Source: Halolamina pelagica (GTDB lineage: Archaea; Halobacteriota; Halobacteria; Halobacteriales; Haloferacaceae). From it: a stretch of 64,000 nt of DNA. The translations under genes were made by a program, and so were the position numbers. The stretch's first letter is position 1; every line of letters starts with the position of its first letter. Below the pieces are notes generated by a model. The model ran no database searches. It was not told where the DNA came from and worked only from the letters and a program-made list of their open reading frames with translations. The stretch lies in the NCBI RefSeq assembly GCF_001307315.1, contig NZ_LGUC01000001.1, positions 1,798,001 through 1,862,000 of the forward strand, written 5' to 3'. This document shows, piece by piece, positions 54,057 to 63,990 of the stretch.

Positions 54057-54998
54057 CTACTCGTCACACTCCCACGGGCACTCCTCACCCTCCACGGCGT
54101 CGAACAGTCCCGTCGACATGTATCGCTCGCCGCTGTCGGGGAACACCGTCACCACCAGCGGGTCCGGGACGCCCTCCTCGGCGAGTCGTTCGGCGGTTCG
54201 GCGCGCGGCGACGTTCGCGGCGCCGCTCGACTGGCCCACGAGGATTCCCTCCTCGCGAGCGAGACACCGGCACTCCCGTTCGGCCGTCTCCAGCTCGACC
54301 GCCTCGACGGCGTCGACCAGTTCCACGTCGAGGTTCGGGGCGACGAACCCTGGGCCCATCCCCTGGTAGTCGTCGTCGCCGGATTCGCCGGTCGACAGCA
54401 CGGCGTTCTCGGCGGGCTCGACCGCGACCACTTCCACGTCCGGGAACGCCTCGCGGAGGCGCCGACTCGTTCCCGTCAAGGTGCCACCCGTGCCGACGCC
54501 GGCGACGAACGCGTCGATCTCGCGGTCGTCGACCTGGTCGAGGATCTCCGGCCCGGTCGTCTCGTAGTGGGCGCGGGGGTTGGCGCCGTTCTCGAACTGC
54601 CGGACCTGCACGTAGTCGCCGGTCGCTTCCAGTTCGTCGGCGCGGTCGCGGGCGTCGCTGATGTCGCCGTCGACGACCTCGATGTCGGCGCCGTAGGCGC
54701 GCATGAGCCGCCGGCGCTCGGGCGACTTGGAGCCGGGGATGACGATGCGCACGTCGTACCCCTTCACCGCGCCGATGAGCGACAGCCCGATCCCGGTGTT
54801 GCCGCTAGTGGGTTCGACGATCGCGTCGCCGTCGGTGAGCTCGCCGGCCTCCTCGGCTGCCCGGATCATGTACAGCGCCGGACGGTCCTTCGCCGAGCCG
54901 CCGGGGTTTTTCGACTCCAGTTTGGCGGCGACGGTGCCGGCCGGCGACGCCACTTCGACGAGCGGCGAGCCGATGCTCTCGATCACGTTCGCGTCCAT
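54057..54998 (-). CDS. Cysteine synthase family enzyme (CysK/CysM)
   Basis: A 313-residue PLP enzyme of fold type II. The Schiff-base Lys is K37 in KNPGGSAKDRPAL; the phosphate-loop TSGNTGIGLSLIG (residues 64-76) and the GVGTGGTLTGTSR loop are typical of O-acetylserine sulfhydrylases; QSSGAANVAARRTAERLA ends the site. It makes cysteine from O-acetylserine (or O-phosphoserine) and sulfide; cystathionine beta-synthase activity cannot be excluded. Near thiI, so sulfur-metabolism context is suggestive only. Frame intact; start MDANVIESIGSPLVEV. Confidence 0.88.
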   Translation of the reverse strand: MDANVIESIGSPLVEVASPAGTVAAKLESKNPGGSAKDRPALYMIRAAEEAGELTDGDAIVEPTSGNTGIGLSLIGAVKGYDVRIVIPGSKSPERRRLMRAYGADIEVVDGDISDARDRADELEATGDYVQVRQFENGANPRAHYETTGPEILDQVDDREIDAFVAGVGTGGTLTGTSRRLREAFPDVEVVAVEPAENAVLSTGESGDDDYQGMGPGFVAPNLDVELVDAVEAVELETAERECRCLAREEGILVGQSSGAANVAARRTAERLAEEGVPDPLVVTVFPDSGERYMSTGLFDAVEGEECPWECDE

Positions 54999-55103
54999 CT
55001 ACCCCGGCGTATCCGGGTCGAACCTAAATGGGTAGCGACACCGGCCGCATCAGTTCCGAAACGGCCGTTAGTAATTTTTGTGCTCGGCGCAACGTGGGCA
55101 ACG

Positions 55104-55667
55104 ATGAGCACATCCAGTATCACCGATCGGCTGCCGCTCGGCGCCGCTGCCGGCACCGGCGTCGCCGCATACCTCCTGGGGTATCTCCTCACGTACGTCT
55201 GGCAGAGCGGCTCCGTCGAGGAGCGCCTGGCGGGGTACAACTTCGTCACCGAACTGTTCGGCGGCGAGCCGATCGCCGTCTGGCAGGGCGTCGGCTGGCT
55301 GTTCTACAACGCCCACTTCGTCGACACCCGGATCGACGCGCTGGGCGGCACGCAGTCACAGAACTTCATCGCCGGGAGCGACGGCGGCTCGCTCGCGCTG
55401 CTGTACCTCGTCCCGGTCGTGCTGCTGCTTGCGGCGGGGCTGCTGACCGCCCGCCTCGGCGACGCCGACGAGCCGGCCGACGGCGCCACCGCCGGCGCCG
55501 CGGTCGCGATCGGCTACTTCCCGCTGGCGCTGATCGGTCGGTTCCTCTTCTCCTACCAGGGCTCGGCAGCGCCGGACCTCGTCACCGGCGTCCTGCTTGC
55601 CGGGCTGGTCTACCCGCTCGTGCTCGGCGCTGTCGGCGGCGTCATCGGCGGCGCTGTCGGGGAGTAA
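55104..55667 (+). CDS. Membrane protein with about five spans, unknown function
   Basis: A 187-residue protein starting MSTSSITDRLPLGAAAGTGV. Hydrophobic segments: GAAAGTGVAAYLLGYLLTYV, IAVWQGVGWLFYNAHF, LALLYLVPVVLLLAAGLLTA, GAAVAIGYFPLALIGRFLF and LVTGVLLAGLVYPLVLGAVG. No catalytic motif seen. Similar proteins occur widely in haloarchaea as uncharacterised transporters. It is followed by the tandem repeat at 55693. Confidence 0.68.
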   Translation: MSTSSITDRLPLGAAAGTGVAAYLLGYLLTYVWQSGSVEERLAGYNFVTELFGGEPIAVWQGVGWLFYNAHFVDTRIDALGGTQSQNFIAGSDGGSLALLYLVPVVLLLAAGLLTARLGDADEPADGATAGAAVAIGYFPLALIGRFLFSYQGSAAPDLVTGVLLAGLVYPLVLGAVGGVIGGAVGE

Positions 55668-55692
55668 TCACTCACTGCGGGAGGTTTTCTGT

Positions 55693-55754
55693 GGCGGCGA
55701 CGGCCAGCCGCCGACGTGCGTCCTCGAAGGCGGCGACGGCCAGCCGCCGACGTG
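55693..55754 (+). repeat. Two 26-bp direct repeats at 36-bp period, each a hairpin
   Basis: The 26-bp segment at 55693-55718 recurs unchanged at 55729-55754. Each copy contains the inverted repeat GGCGGC and GCCGCC around 8 nt, so the RNA or DNA would form two consecutive hairpins just before the thioredoxin promoter and just after the stop of the membrane-protein gene. Confidence 0.85.
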
Positions 55755-55756
55755 TC

Positions 55757-55762
55757 ACTTAT
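55757..55762 (+). promoter_or_regulatory. TATA-like box of the thioredoxin-fold gene
   Basis: ACTTAT lies 25-30 bp before the ATG at 55787 and begins 3 bp after the second hairpin repeat, so the repeats occupy the position of an upstream operator. Confidence 0.45.
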
Positions 55763-55786
55763 CCCCCGCGGGAGCCGTGTTCGGGT

Positions 55787-56182
55787 ATGAGCGACGCCGA
55801 ACAACCCGAGTCGACGCTCTCGACGCTCCAACCCGACCCCGCGTGGGACGCCGAGTCCCACGCAGACGCCGTCGACGCGCTCGCGACGGACGGCCTCACG
55901 TTCCGCATCTGGGGCGGCGACTGGTGTGGCGACTGCCGCCAGCTCCTCCCCGCGTTCGCGGCCGCCCTCGAGGCCGCGGGCATGCCCGACGAGCGGATCC
56001 ACGCCCACGCGGTCGAGCGTGAGGACGGCGAGAAAGTCGGCGAGGGTATGGCGGAGAACGGGGTCGAACTGATCCCGACCGTGATCGTCGAGCGTGACGG
56101 GACGGAGATCGCGCGGTTCGTCGAGAGCGAGGGCCGGCCGATCGCGGAGTATCTCGCCGACGCGATCGACGCCGCCGAGTAG
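55787..56182 (+). CDS. Thioredoxin-fold protein with WCGDC active site
   Basis: A 131-residue cytoplasmic protein. The redox motif is GGDWCGDCRQLLPAFA (two Cys), followed by the cis-Pro segment ELIPTVIVERDGTEIARFVE typical of thioredoxins. WCGDC differs from WCGPC of classical thioredoxin and is seen in a thioredoxin-like family of bacteria and archaea, probably with a different redox potential. Start MSDAEQPESTLSTLQPDP at 55787. Its stop is one base from the stop of the convergent YyaL-type gene. Confidence 0.82.
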   Translation: MSDAEQPESTLSTLQPDPAWDAESHADAVDALATDGLTFRIWGGDWCGDCRQLLPAFAAALEAAGMPDERIHAHAVEREDGEKVGEGMAENGVELIPTVIVERDGTEIARFVESEGRPIAEYLADAIDAAE

Positions 56183-56183
56183 C

Positions 56184-58378
56184 TCAGAGGTTCTTCTCGA
56201 CCCAGTCCAGCGCCGCTTCCAGATCCGTCTCCGGCGGCGAGCAGGTACGGGAGCGGCAGGCGTACACCGTCGGCTCGCCGTCGCGGGCCTCGCGGCCGGC
56301 CCAGATCGGCGGCGCCTCCGCGAGGCCGAGTTCGTCCAGCCACTCCTCCAGTCCCGACTCCGTCGGCGGCCGGCGGGCGAGCACGGCACCCGGGAGGTGG
56401 CGGTCGGCGAGCGTCTCGCGCCAGTCGGCGGGCAGTTCGTCGGCAGCGACGGTGAGTTCGAGCGAGCCACGGCGGGCCGCGTCGGCGGCCATCGCGAGCG
56501 TCCCGTGCTCGACGGGGCTGGCCTCGATCCGGCCGCGGTGGGTCGCGAGCGTCTCCCGCGCGACGGCGCCCAGATCCGTGTCGGTGAAGTGGTCCAGATC
56601 CAGCAGCAGCGACGCCGCGGCGCCGACGCTCGACGGCGTGGACTGGTCGGTCAGCTCCTGGGGGCGTGCGACCAGTTCCTCGCCGTCGTTCGCCGAGAGG
56701 TACAGCGTCCCGTCGGTCTCGTCGTAGAAGGAGTCGGCGATGACCCCGGCGAGGTCGAGCGCGAACGCGAGCGGTTCGACCGTGCCCGTCGCCTGGTACA
56801 GTTCGAACGCGCCGCGGCCGAGGAACGCGTAGTCCTCGAGCGCGGCGTCGACCCCCACGTCACCGTCCTTGAAGCGGCGCGCGAGCCGCCCTTCTTCGGC
56901 GTCCCAGAGCTGCTCGCGGACGAAGGCGAGTGCCGACTCGGCACGGCCGATCCGCGCGTCGTCGCCGAACACGAACCCCGCGCGGGCGAACGTCTCGATC
57001 AGCAGCCCGTTCCAGCCCGCGAGCACTTTCTCGTCGCGGGGCGGGCGCGGGCGTCCCTCCCGAGCGTCGAACAGCCGCTCGCGGGCGTCGGCGAGCAACT
57101 CACGGATCTCGGCCTCGGAGTCGGGCGCGTCGACTGTCTCGCCGGCGACGTCCATCTCCGTGCCGACGAGCTCCGCGACGGGGACGGTCTCGTTCAGCAC
57201 GCTCGTCCCGCCCTCGAAGTTCCCCCCGGCGACGACGCCGTAGCGCCGGCAGAACAGCGTCGCCGCCGGCTCGTCGAGCAGCGCACGGACCTCTGCGGGC
57301 GTCCAGACGTAGAAGGCGCCCTCCTCACGCTCCGCTTGTTCGTCCTCGTCGAGCCGGGAGGCGGGGGTGTCGCTCCGCGCGTCGAGCGTGCTGAAGAACC
57401 CCCATCGGGGTGGGAGAGTTCGCGCTCGGCGAAGTCGAGGCTCTCTTCGACCACGTCGGCGTAGCGATCCCGGCCAGTGGCGCGGTAGCCAGCGAGGAAC
57501 GCCGCCGGGATCGTGGCGTTGTCGTAGGCCATCTTCTCGAAGTGCGGGACAGTCCAGTCCTCGTCGACGCAGTAGCGGTTGAAGCCACCGCCGAGGTGGT
57601 CGTACAGCCCGCCGCTGGCCATCGCGTTCAGCGCGTTCTCGGCGACCGTCAGCGGCTCGGTGTCGTCGGCGAGGGTGGCGACGCGCAGCAGGAGTTCGAC
57701 CCGCCCGGGCTGGGGGAACTTCGGTCTTCCCTGCCCGAACCCGCCGTGCTGGCGGTCGGCGCCGCGGATCGCCGCCGCCGCGGCGTCGTCGAGGATCTCG
57801 CTACTCGGCGGCTCGCTGTCCTCGGGCGTTCCTGTCGGCGCCATGCGGTCCTGGGCGGCTGCGGTCCACTGCTCGGCGCGGGTCTCCATCTCCGGGCGCT
57901 CCTCCGGGTCGGCCCAGGAGTCCGCGATCTGCCGGCAGAGCTGTTCGAACCCCGGAACATTGCGCCCCGGCGGTGACTCCGGCGGGAAGTACGTGCCAAC
58001 GTAGAACGGCTTGCCCTCCGGGGTCAGGAACGCCGACAGCGGCCACCCGCCGCCGCCGGCCACCAGCTGACAGACCGTCTGGTAGACGCGATCGAGGTCG
58101 GGGCGCTCCTCGCGGTCGACCTTGATCGGGACGAAGTTCTCGTTGATCGTTTCGGCCACGTCGGGATCCTCGAAGGACTCCTCGGCCATTACGTGACACC
58201 AGTGGCAGGCCGAGTAGCCGACCGAGAGGAAGATGGGCACGTCGCGCTCGCGGGCCTCCGCGAGCGCGTCCTCGTCCCAGGGCTGCCAGTCGACGGGGTT
58301 GTCCGCGTGTTGCTCGAGATACGGGCTGGCCGCCTCGGCGAGGCGGTTCCGGCCGTCGCCGCTCGACGATTCAGTCAT
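56184..58378 (-). CDS. DUF255/YyaL thioredoxin-domain protein, one missing base
   Basis: About 730 residues. The N-terminal DUF255 thioredoxin fold has PVDWQPWDEDALAEARERDV and the active site SVGYSACHWCHVMAEESFED; the rest is an (alpha/alpha)6 barrel region similar to N-acylglucosamine epimerases (FPQPGRVELLLRVATLADD, VLAGWNGLLIETFARAG). The family includes human SPATA20; its reaction is unknown. One base is missing near 57404 (GGGGG on the minus strand), where HPDGG joins FFSTLDARSD. Starts MTESSSGDGRNRLAEAASPY. Strikingly close to a second thioredoxin-fold gene. Confidence 0.87.
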
Positions 58379-58423
58379 TGTCGAAGCAAGCGCGCCGAGG
58401 GGAAGTAGCCGGTGGTCGCGGCC

Positions 58424-59951
58424 CTACTCGACAGCGCGGTAGACGACCACGCCGTCGTTCTCGTAGGCGCACTCCCAGTCCGTCGATGCCGCAAACGAGC
58501 GATCGAGCGAGCCGAACGTCACCGCCGACTCGCCCCGGACCGTGTACGCCCCTTTCGGGAGGTAGACGTAATCGGGGTCGGCGTCGACGCGCGAGAGCTC
58601 CCGTTCGACGCAGTCGACGCCGTCACACCGCGACAGCGCCTCGAACGTCGTCAACTGCGTCTCGTAGGCGTCCGGGCCGCGCCACTCCACCCCCAGGGGC
58701 CGATCAGGATCGTCCGATTCGCCATCGTCGGGAACCACTCCGCAGCGTCGCCGAGGACGACGAACGTGGCGTCGGGGCGGGTCTCTGCCTCGGCCCACGC
58801 CATCGCCCCCACGTCCTCGTCGTCGAGAAACGCCGGCGTCGAGGGGTCGCTCGGCAGCGTCATCTCGTAGGCGAGATAGCCGCCGCCCGCGACGCTCGCG
58901 AGGAGGAGACAGGCCGCCGCGGCGACGGCCCGGCGCTCGACGGTGCCGTCGCCAGGCAGCGAGAGCCGCCCCTCCAGCGACGGAACTCGGCGCGCCACGT
59001 CGACGGCTGCGACGCCAGCGACGACGCTCCCGACGGTGAACGCGAAGCGTGGCTGGGCGAACAGCAGTTCCGCGGCGACGGCCCACGCCGCGAGGAAGTA
59101 CTCCCGGCGGGCGACGAGCAGGTACGCCGCGCCGAATAGCGGGAGGACCGTCGCGGAGAGGCCGATCGTCGCCGCGCCGCCGCCGATGCCGCCGTGGGTG
59201 CCCGCGGCGCCGGTGAGCACGTCGAACCCGTGGGTGCTCGTGAGCCAGATCAGCCACGGCGACGCGACGAGCGCGCCGCCGACACCGACGACCGCACCGC
59301 GAGTCAGTCCGGCGAGCGAGCGATCCCGTACGCCCCACAGTAGGAGGTAGGTGACGACCACGAACAGCGAGTAGGTCGGGTGGGTGAGCACGGTCGCACC
59401 GAACGCCAGCGCGCCGACGGCGACCGCGCGCCGCGAGCCGTTGACGAAGACGTGATAGCCCGCGTAGATCGCGGCCATCGCGTAGCAGAACGCGAACGCG
59501 CGGACCAGCCCGCCGGCGGAGACGTGCCACTGGAGCAGTTGCGGGTTCAGCGCGACGGCGACGCCGGCAGCCGCGCCGGCGGGTCGCGAACCCGCGTAGT
59601 CACGCCCGAACAGGTAGACAGGGACGAGTGCCGCCAGGACGCCGACCGACGGGAGCAAGCGCGCGAGAGTGATGGGGTTGGCGCCCAGGTCCAGCAGCGC
59701 CGCGAGCACGTAGAACTGCAGCGGCGGGTAGGCGAAGGGCACGCCGTCGGCGGTGTATCCCAGGATTCGCGCGGGCGGCGCGTAGCCATCGGCGGCGACA
59801 GCGTCGGCGATCCGGAGGTACAGCCCGGCACCGTAGGCGGGGTAGGAGTTCGTCGCGAGGTAGATCGCGACGGCGAGCAAGCCTGCAGCGAGCGCTGCGC
59901 CGAGCCAGGGGCGTCCTCGCGCGAGATCGGGACGGGAGCGAGGCGACTCAT
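58424..59951 (-). CDS. Glycosyltransferase-39-like polytopic membrane protein, missing bases
   Basis: About ten hydrophobic spans (for example LGAALAAGLLAVAIYLATN, LVASPWLIWLTSTHGF, LFGAAYLLVARREYFLAAW), an acidic pair in the first external loop region and a soluble C-terminal domain (WECAYENDGVVVYRAVE), the layout of dolichyl-phosphate-sugar glycosyltransferases (ArnT/PMT type). The end is shifted by a missing base near 58695 (CCCCC run). The start is uncertain: ATG 59951 (MSRLAPVPISREDAPWLG) needs one base in the run at 59908-59911; the alternative ATG 60087 gives an N-terminus of non-coding character. Divergent from the lipoprotein gene. Confidence 0.65.
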
Positions 59952-60091
59952 TTCCGGCGACGTTGGATGGGGGCCCGTAGCGTCCGTCTCGGGGCGTCCA
60001 TCGTCCGATGAGTGCCGTGGCGGGGGTAAAAGCTGTCCCCCAGTAGGGTACTCGCTCGGGCGGTCTGGAAGGTACAGCACAATCCATATGT

Positions 60092-60097
60092 CTATAG
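60092..60097 (+). promoter_or_regulatory. TATA box of the lipoprotein gene
   Basis: CTATAG lies 21-26 bp before the ATG at 60118, fitting a leaderless transcript of the binding protein. It is palindromic-like and could also serve the divergent membrane-protein gene. Confidence 0.45.
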
Positions 60098-60117
60098 ACC
60101 GCACATTTTGAGAGACG

Positions 60118-61898
60118 ATGCGTCAGGAGTCGGGCGTCTCCACGGACCGGCGATCGGTCCTCGCAGCCCTGGGGAGCGGCGCGACCGCCCTCGGCGCCGG
60201 CTGTCTCCAGCGGGCTCGCAACCTCACCGGCTGGCGCTCGACCCAGCCCATCACGTTCCGGATCAAGACGCTGCCGGCCGACGCCGACCCGTACGCGCTC
60301 GCGCTCGCCCGCCAGATCGCCTCGTGGTTCCGAGCAGCCGGGATCGAGACCGACGTGCTCCCGATGGCGGAACAGGAGCTCAGGCGCCAGAGCCTGCTCC
60401 GGACCGAGTTCGACCTGTTCGTGATGCGGCTGCCCGAGAAGTTCCGCGACCCCGACGCGCTCACGACGCTGCTGCACTCCCGCTTTGCCGACGCACCAGG
60501 GTGGCAGAACCCGTTCGGCTACACCAACTTAGCCGCCGACGAGGCGCTCGAACGCCAGCGACGGACTGACGGCGCCGTGCGCCGCCAGGCGCTGGAAGGG
60601 CTCCAGCGGACGGTCGCCCGGACCCAGCCGTTCACGCTGCTCACCGTCCCGGACGACATCCGGGCGGCACGGAGCCCCGCCGGGCCGAACTGGCAGGCGA
60701 CTGATTTCCGCTCGCCGGTGGGGTTCCTGCGGCTCGCCGGCGAGTACGATAGCGAGTCCGAGGCGCCGGTGCTCCGGGTGGTGAGCACCGACCGCAGGCC
60801 GACGACGAACCTCAACCCTCTCGCCGTCGAGTTCCGGCGCAGCGGCGTGTTGACCGGCCTGCTGTACGACCCGTTAGCCCGACGGATCGAGGGGAGCTGA
60901 CGCCGTGGCTCGCGAAGTCGATCGACGTCGTCGACGGCGCTCCCCGACGGCGCGAGTCGCGCTCCGGGAGAACGTGACGTGGCACGACGACGAGGCGCTG
61001 ACGGCGGCCGACGTGGCGTTCACCTACGACCTGCTCGCGGACACGACGCTGGGCGACGGCGAGGACGCCGACGTTCCGTCGCCCGAGTTCCGGGGCAGCG
61101 CAGCCTTGTCGACGACGTATCCGTGGTCGACGACCGACGGCTCGACGTGACGTTCGCCGACGCCGATCGAGCCGTCGTGCCGCGCGCGCTCACCGTCCCG
61201 ATCCTCCCGAAACACGTCTGGCGCGACCGAACTGACGCCGCCGCTATCGGCGGGATCCCCGTCGGGACGGTGACTGAAGCGCTCGTCTCCAACAACATCC
61301 CGCCGATCGGGAGCGGCCCGTTCGCGTACGTCCGAAACACCCCCGCGAGCGCCTCAGGCTCGAACACATCGAGGGGCACTTCTCGACTCGGGAGGCGGCC
61401 GACTTCCCCGACTGGATCGCCGAGCCCGCGATCGACGCGCTCTCGGTGCAGGTCGTCGGCTCCGACGTGACTGCCGTCGAGACGGTCGCCGACGGCGAGG
61501 CGGACGTGACCGGGACCACCGTGGGCGCCGGGACGGTGCCGCGGATCGGCCGCGCCGAGGACGTCGAGCTGCTCGTTCGACGCTCGGCGCGGCCGTACGT
61601 GCTCGGCTACAACACCCGGCGGGCGTATCTCGACAACCCCCGGTTTCGGAACACGCTCGCCCGACTCGTCGACGAACGGTTTCTCGGCCAGCACGTCCTC
61701 GACGGCTACGCCCGGCCCGCGGTCGGGCCGCTCCAAGGGACCGAGTGGTACCCCGCAGATCTCGAGTGGGACGGCGGAAACCCCGTCGTCCCCTTCTTCG
61801 GCCGCGATGGCGAGGTGACCGTCGACGCGGTGCGCGAGGCGTTCCGCGACGCGGGGTACCAGTACGAGGACGGCACGCTCGTGGGAGGTGGCCGATGA
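60118..61898 (+). CDS. Tat lipoprotein, family 5 (peptide/nickel-type) extracellular binding protein, four missing bases
   Basis: About 594 residues. A twin-arginine lipoprotein signal is clear: TDRRSVLAALGSGATALGAGC, with RR at 11-12 and lipidated Cys29. The mature part has SBP_bac_5 blocks: RENVTWHDDEALTAADVAFT, SNNIPPIGSGPFAYV, GYNTRRAYLDNPRFRNTLAR. Such proteins deliver oligopeptides or nickel to ABC permeases, but no permease or ATPase gene is adjacent. Frame breaks near 60890, 60938, 61103 and 61346 each need one base. Its TGA overlaps the ATG of the PAP2 gene, so the two are coupled. Confidence 0.83.
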
Positions 61899-62755
61899 CG
61901 CTGTTGACCGTGGTGACCCGGGTCGTCGTCGTGGTGTTCGTGCTGCATCTGCTGGGTCTCGGCGCGGTCTGGCGACGCACGGGCACACCCCTCCGGCGCG
62001 GATCGATCCGACAGAACGTCCGGACGGTCGGGCCGACCGCCGTTGCCCTCGGCGTGTTGCTGCTCGCCAACGGCGCCGTCCGCGACGTGGGTGTCGAACT
62101 CTCGTGGCTGATCGGCGTGAACATCACGGGCACGATCCACGCCCTCGAAGGGGCGTTCGTCGCGGACCTGCAGTCGCTGTCGACGCCGGCGCTGACGGCG
62201 TACTTCAGCTTCGTCTACGTGTTCGGCTACGTGTTCCTGTTGACGTTCCCCGTCGTGCTATACGCCATCCACCACGACACGCGCCCGCTCTCGGCGACGC
62301 TCGTCGCGTACGCACTGAACTACGGCATCGGGCTGGTCTGTTACGTGCTGTTCGTCGCGTACGGCCCGCGGAACTTCATGCCCGGCGCGGTCGAGTCGCT
62401 ACTGTTCACCAACTGGCCGGAGGTCCAACACCTGACGAGCCAGGTGAACGAGAACACCAACGTGTTCCCGTCGCTGCACACGTCGCTGTCGGTGACCGTC
62501 GCGCTGCTGGCCGCCCGCTATCGCCGGGCGGCACCGGGGTGGCTCCCGGTCGCCACCGTCGGCGCCACGTCGGTCGCGGTGGCGACGATGTATCTGGGGA
62601 TCCACTGGCTGACGGACGTTCTCGCCGGGATCCTTCTCGCCGCACTCAGCGTCGCCGTCGGTGTCCGCGTCGCTGAAGACGAACAGATCGGCGAGCGAGA
62701 AGCGGTCGAAAACGAGCGAGCGCCCGCAGGCGGGATCGAGCAGTTCAGGCGATAG
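61895..62755 (+). CDS. PAP2-family membrane phosphatase
   Basis: A 286-residue protein with about six membrane spans. The PAP2 motifs are present in weak form: GPRNF for the first, FPSLHTSLSV for the second with the catalytic His, and YLGIHWLTDVLAGILL for the third with the nucleophilic His and Asp. It would remove phosphate from a lipid phosphate or pyrophosphate (for example polyprenyl or archaeal phosphatidic acid analogues), or act as an inositol phosphotransferase. ATGA overlap with the upstream binding protein. Start MTLLTVVTRVVVVVF. Confidence 0.83.
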   Translation: MTLLTVVTRVVVVVFVLHLLGLGAVWRRTGTPLRRGSIRQNVRTVGPTAVALGVLLLANGAVRDVGVELSWLIGVNITGTIHALEGAFVADLQSLSTPALTAYFSFVYVFGYVFLLTFPVVLYAIHHDTRPLSATLVAYALNYGIGLVCYVLFVAYGPRNFMPGAVESLLFTNWPEVQHLTSQVNENTNVFPSLHTSLSVTVALLAARYRRAAPGWLPVATVGATSVAVATMYLGIHWLTDVLAGILLAALSVAVGVRVAEDEQIGEREAVENERAPAGGIEQFRR

Positions 62756-62796
62756 TTCGCGTGAGAAACGGCTCGGGGGTCGGCTGTCCCCGGCGC

Positions 62797-63990
62797 CTAC
62801 ATGTCGCTCCACGCACTCATCCCTCGCCCGAGCGAGGAGATGGAGGCGATCCACCGCACCGCAGCCGCCTTCTTCAGGAATTTCGCGCCCGGCCCGCCGA
62901 ACGTGCCGAACGGGAGCGAGTCGATGTCGTGAGCGATCGCCTCGTCGCCGACGGAGATGAGCGTCCCTTTGTCCTCGTACGTCCACGTCGAGAGCGGTTC
63001 GTCGAGCACGGCGTGGACGAGGTTCTCGCCGGCCACTTCGGCGGCGGTCCACGCGGCGACGGCCGTCGGCGGCGCCACGTCGTCCCCGCCCTGGTCGATC
63101 AGCGCGGTGTCGCCGATGGCGAACACGCGGTCGTCGCTGGTCCGGAAGTCACGATCGGCGAACACGCGCCGGGAGCGCTCGTCTTTCTCCAGGTCGGTGT
63201 TCTCCAACTCCTCCCGGCCGGTGATGCCGCCGGTCCAGACGAGCACGTCGTACGGCATCTCCTCGGGCGCCTCGTCCTCGCCGCCGCCGAGGTACACCGT
63301 CTCGTCGTCGACTTTCGAGATGAACTCGCCGCACTCGATGTTCACGCCGGCGTCCTCCAGACGGCTCCGGATCGCCTGCTGCACGTCGTCGGGGTTGTTG
63401 GGGAACACCTCGTCCAGCCCCTCGACGAGGTGGACGTCGACGGGCGCGTTGTGCTCGTCGCGGTAGGCGGCGATCTCGCCGGCGGCCTGGATGCCGGAGA
63501 GGCCGGCGCCGCCGACGATCACCTGTGCGGGGTCGGCGACGGAGGCGTCCGCGGCGGCCTCCCGCACCGACTGGTGGATCTCCCGGGCGTCGGCGAGGCT
63601 CTTGAGCGTGAGCGCGTGCTCGCGCAGCCCCTCGATGCCGAAAAAGGCCGTCGCGCTCCCGACGCCGAGCAGGAGGTAGTCGTAGTCGACAGGGTCGCCG
63701 GCTTCGAGTTCGACGGTCTGGTCGTCGGTGTCGAGCCCGACGACGCGGTCCTGGACGAACTGGCCCCAGTCGGGGAGCATCGACTCACAGGGGACCGTGA
63801 TCTTCGACGCCACGCTCGGGTCCCGGATGACGCGGTGGGACTCGTGGAGCACGAGGTGGTAGTCCTCCTCGTTGATCCAGACGAGCTCCACGTCGTCTTC
63901 CAGCCCCGCGTCGGGCACTTCGTCCTTGAGCGAATCGACAGTTCCGGCGCCAGCGTAGCCAGCACCGACGACGACGATGCGATCGGTCAT
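62797..63990 (-). CDS. Type II NADH dehydrogenase (FAD pyridine nucleotide-disulfide family)
   Basis: A 397-residue flavoprotein. FAD site IVVVGAGYAGAGTVDSL (residues 5-21), NADH site QVIVGGAGLSGIQAAGEIA, the FAD-closing motif RVFAIGDTALIDQGG, and DYLLLGVGSATAFFGIEGL before the second dinucleotide fold. The C-terminal part (DKGTLISVGDEAIAH to AWSDM) matches NDH-2, which oxidises NADH and reduces menaquinone at the membrane without pumping protons. Sulfide:quinone reductase is a related alternative but its Cys residues are not evident. Frame intact; start MTDRIVVVGAGYAG. Confidence 0.88.
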   Translation of the reverse strand: MTDRIVVVGAGYAGAGTVDSLKDEVPDAGLEDDVELVWINEEDYHLVLHESHRVIRDPSVASKITVPCESMLPDWGQFVQDRVVGLDTDDQTVELEAGDPVDYDYLLLGVGSATAFFGIEGLREHALTLKSLADAREIHQSVREAAADASVADPAQVIVGGAGLSGIQAAGEIAAYRDEHNAPVDVHLVEGLDEVFPNNPDDVQQAIRSRLEDAGVNIECGEFISKVDDETVYLGGGEDEAPEEMPYDVLVWTGGITGREELENTDLEKDERSRRVFADRDFRTSDDRVFAIGDTALIDQGGDDVAPPTAVAAWTAAEVAGENLVHAVLDEPLSTWTYEDKGTLISVGDEAIAHDIDSLPFGTFGGPGAKFLKKAAAVRWIASISSLGRGMSAWSDM

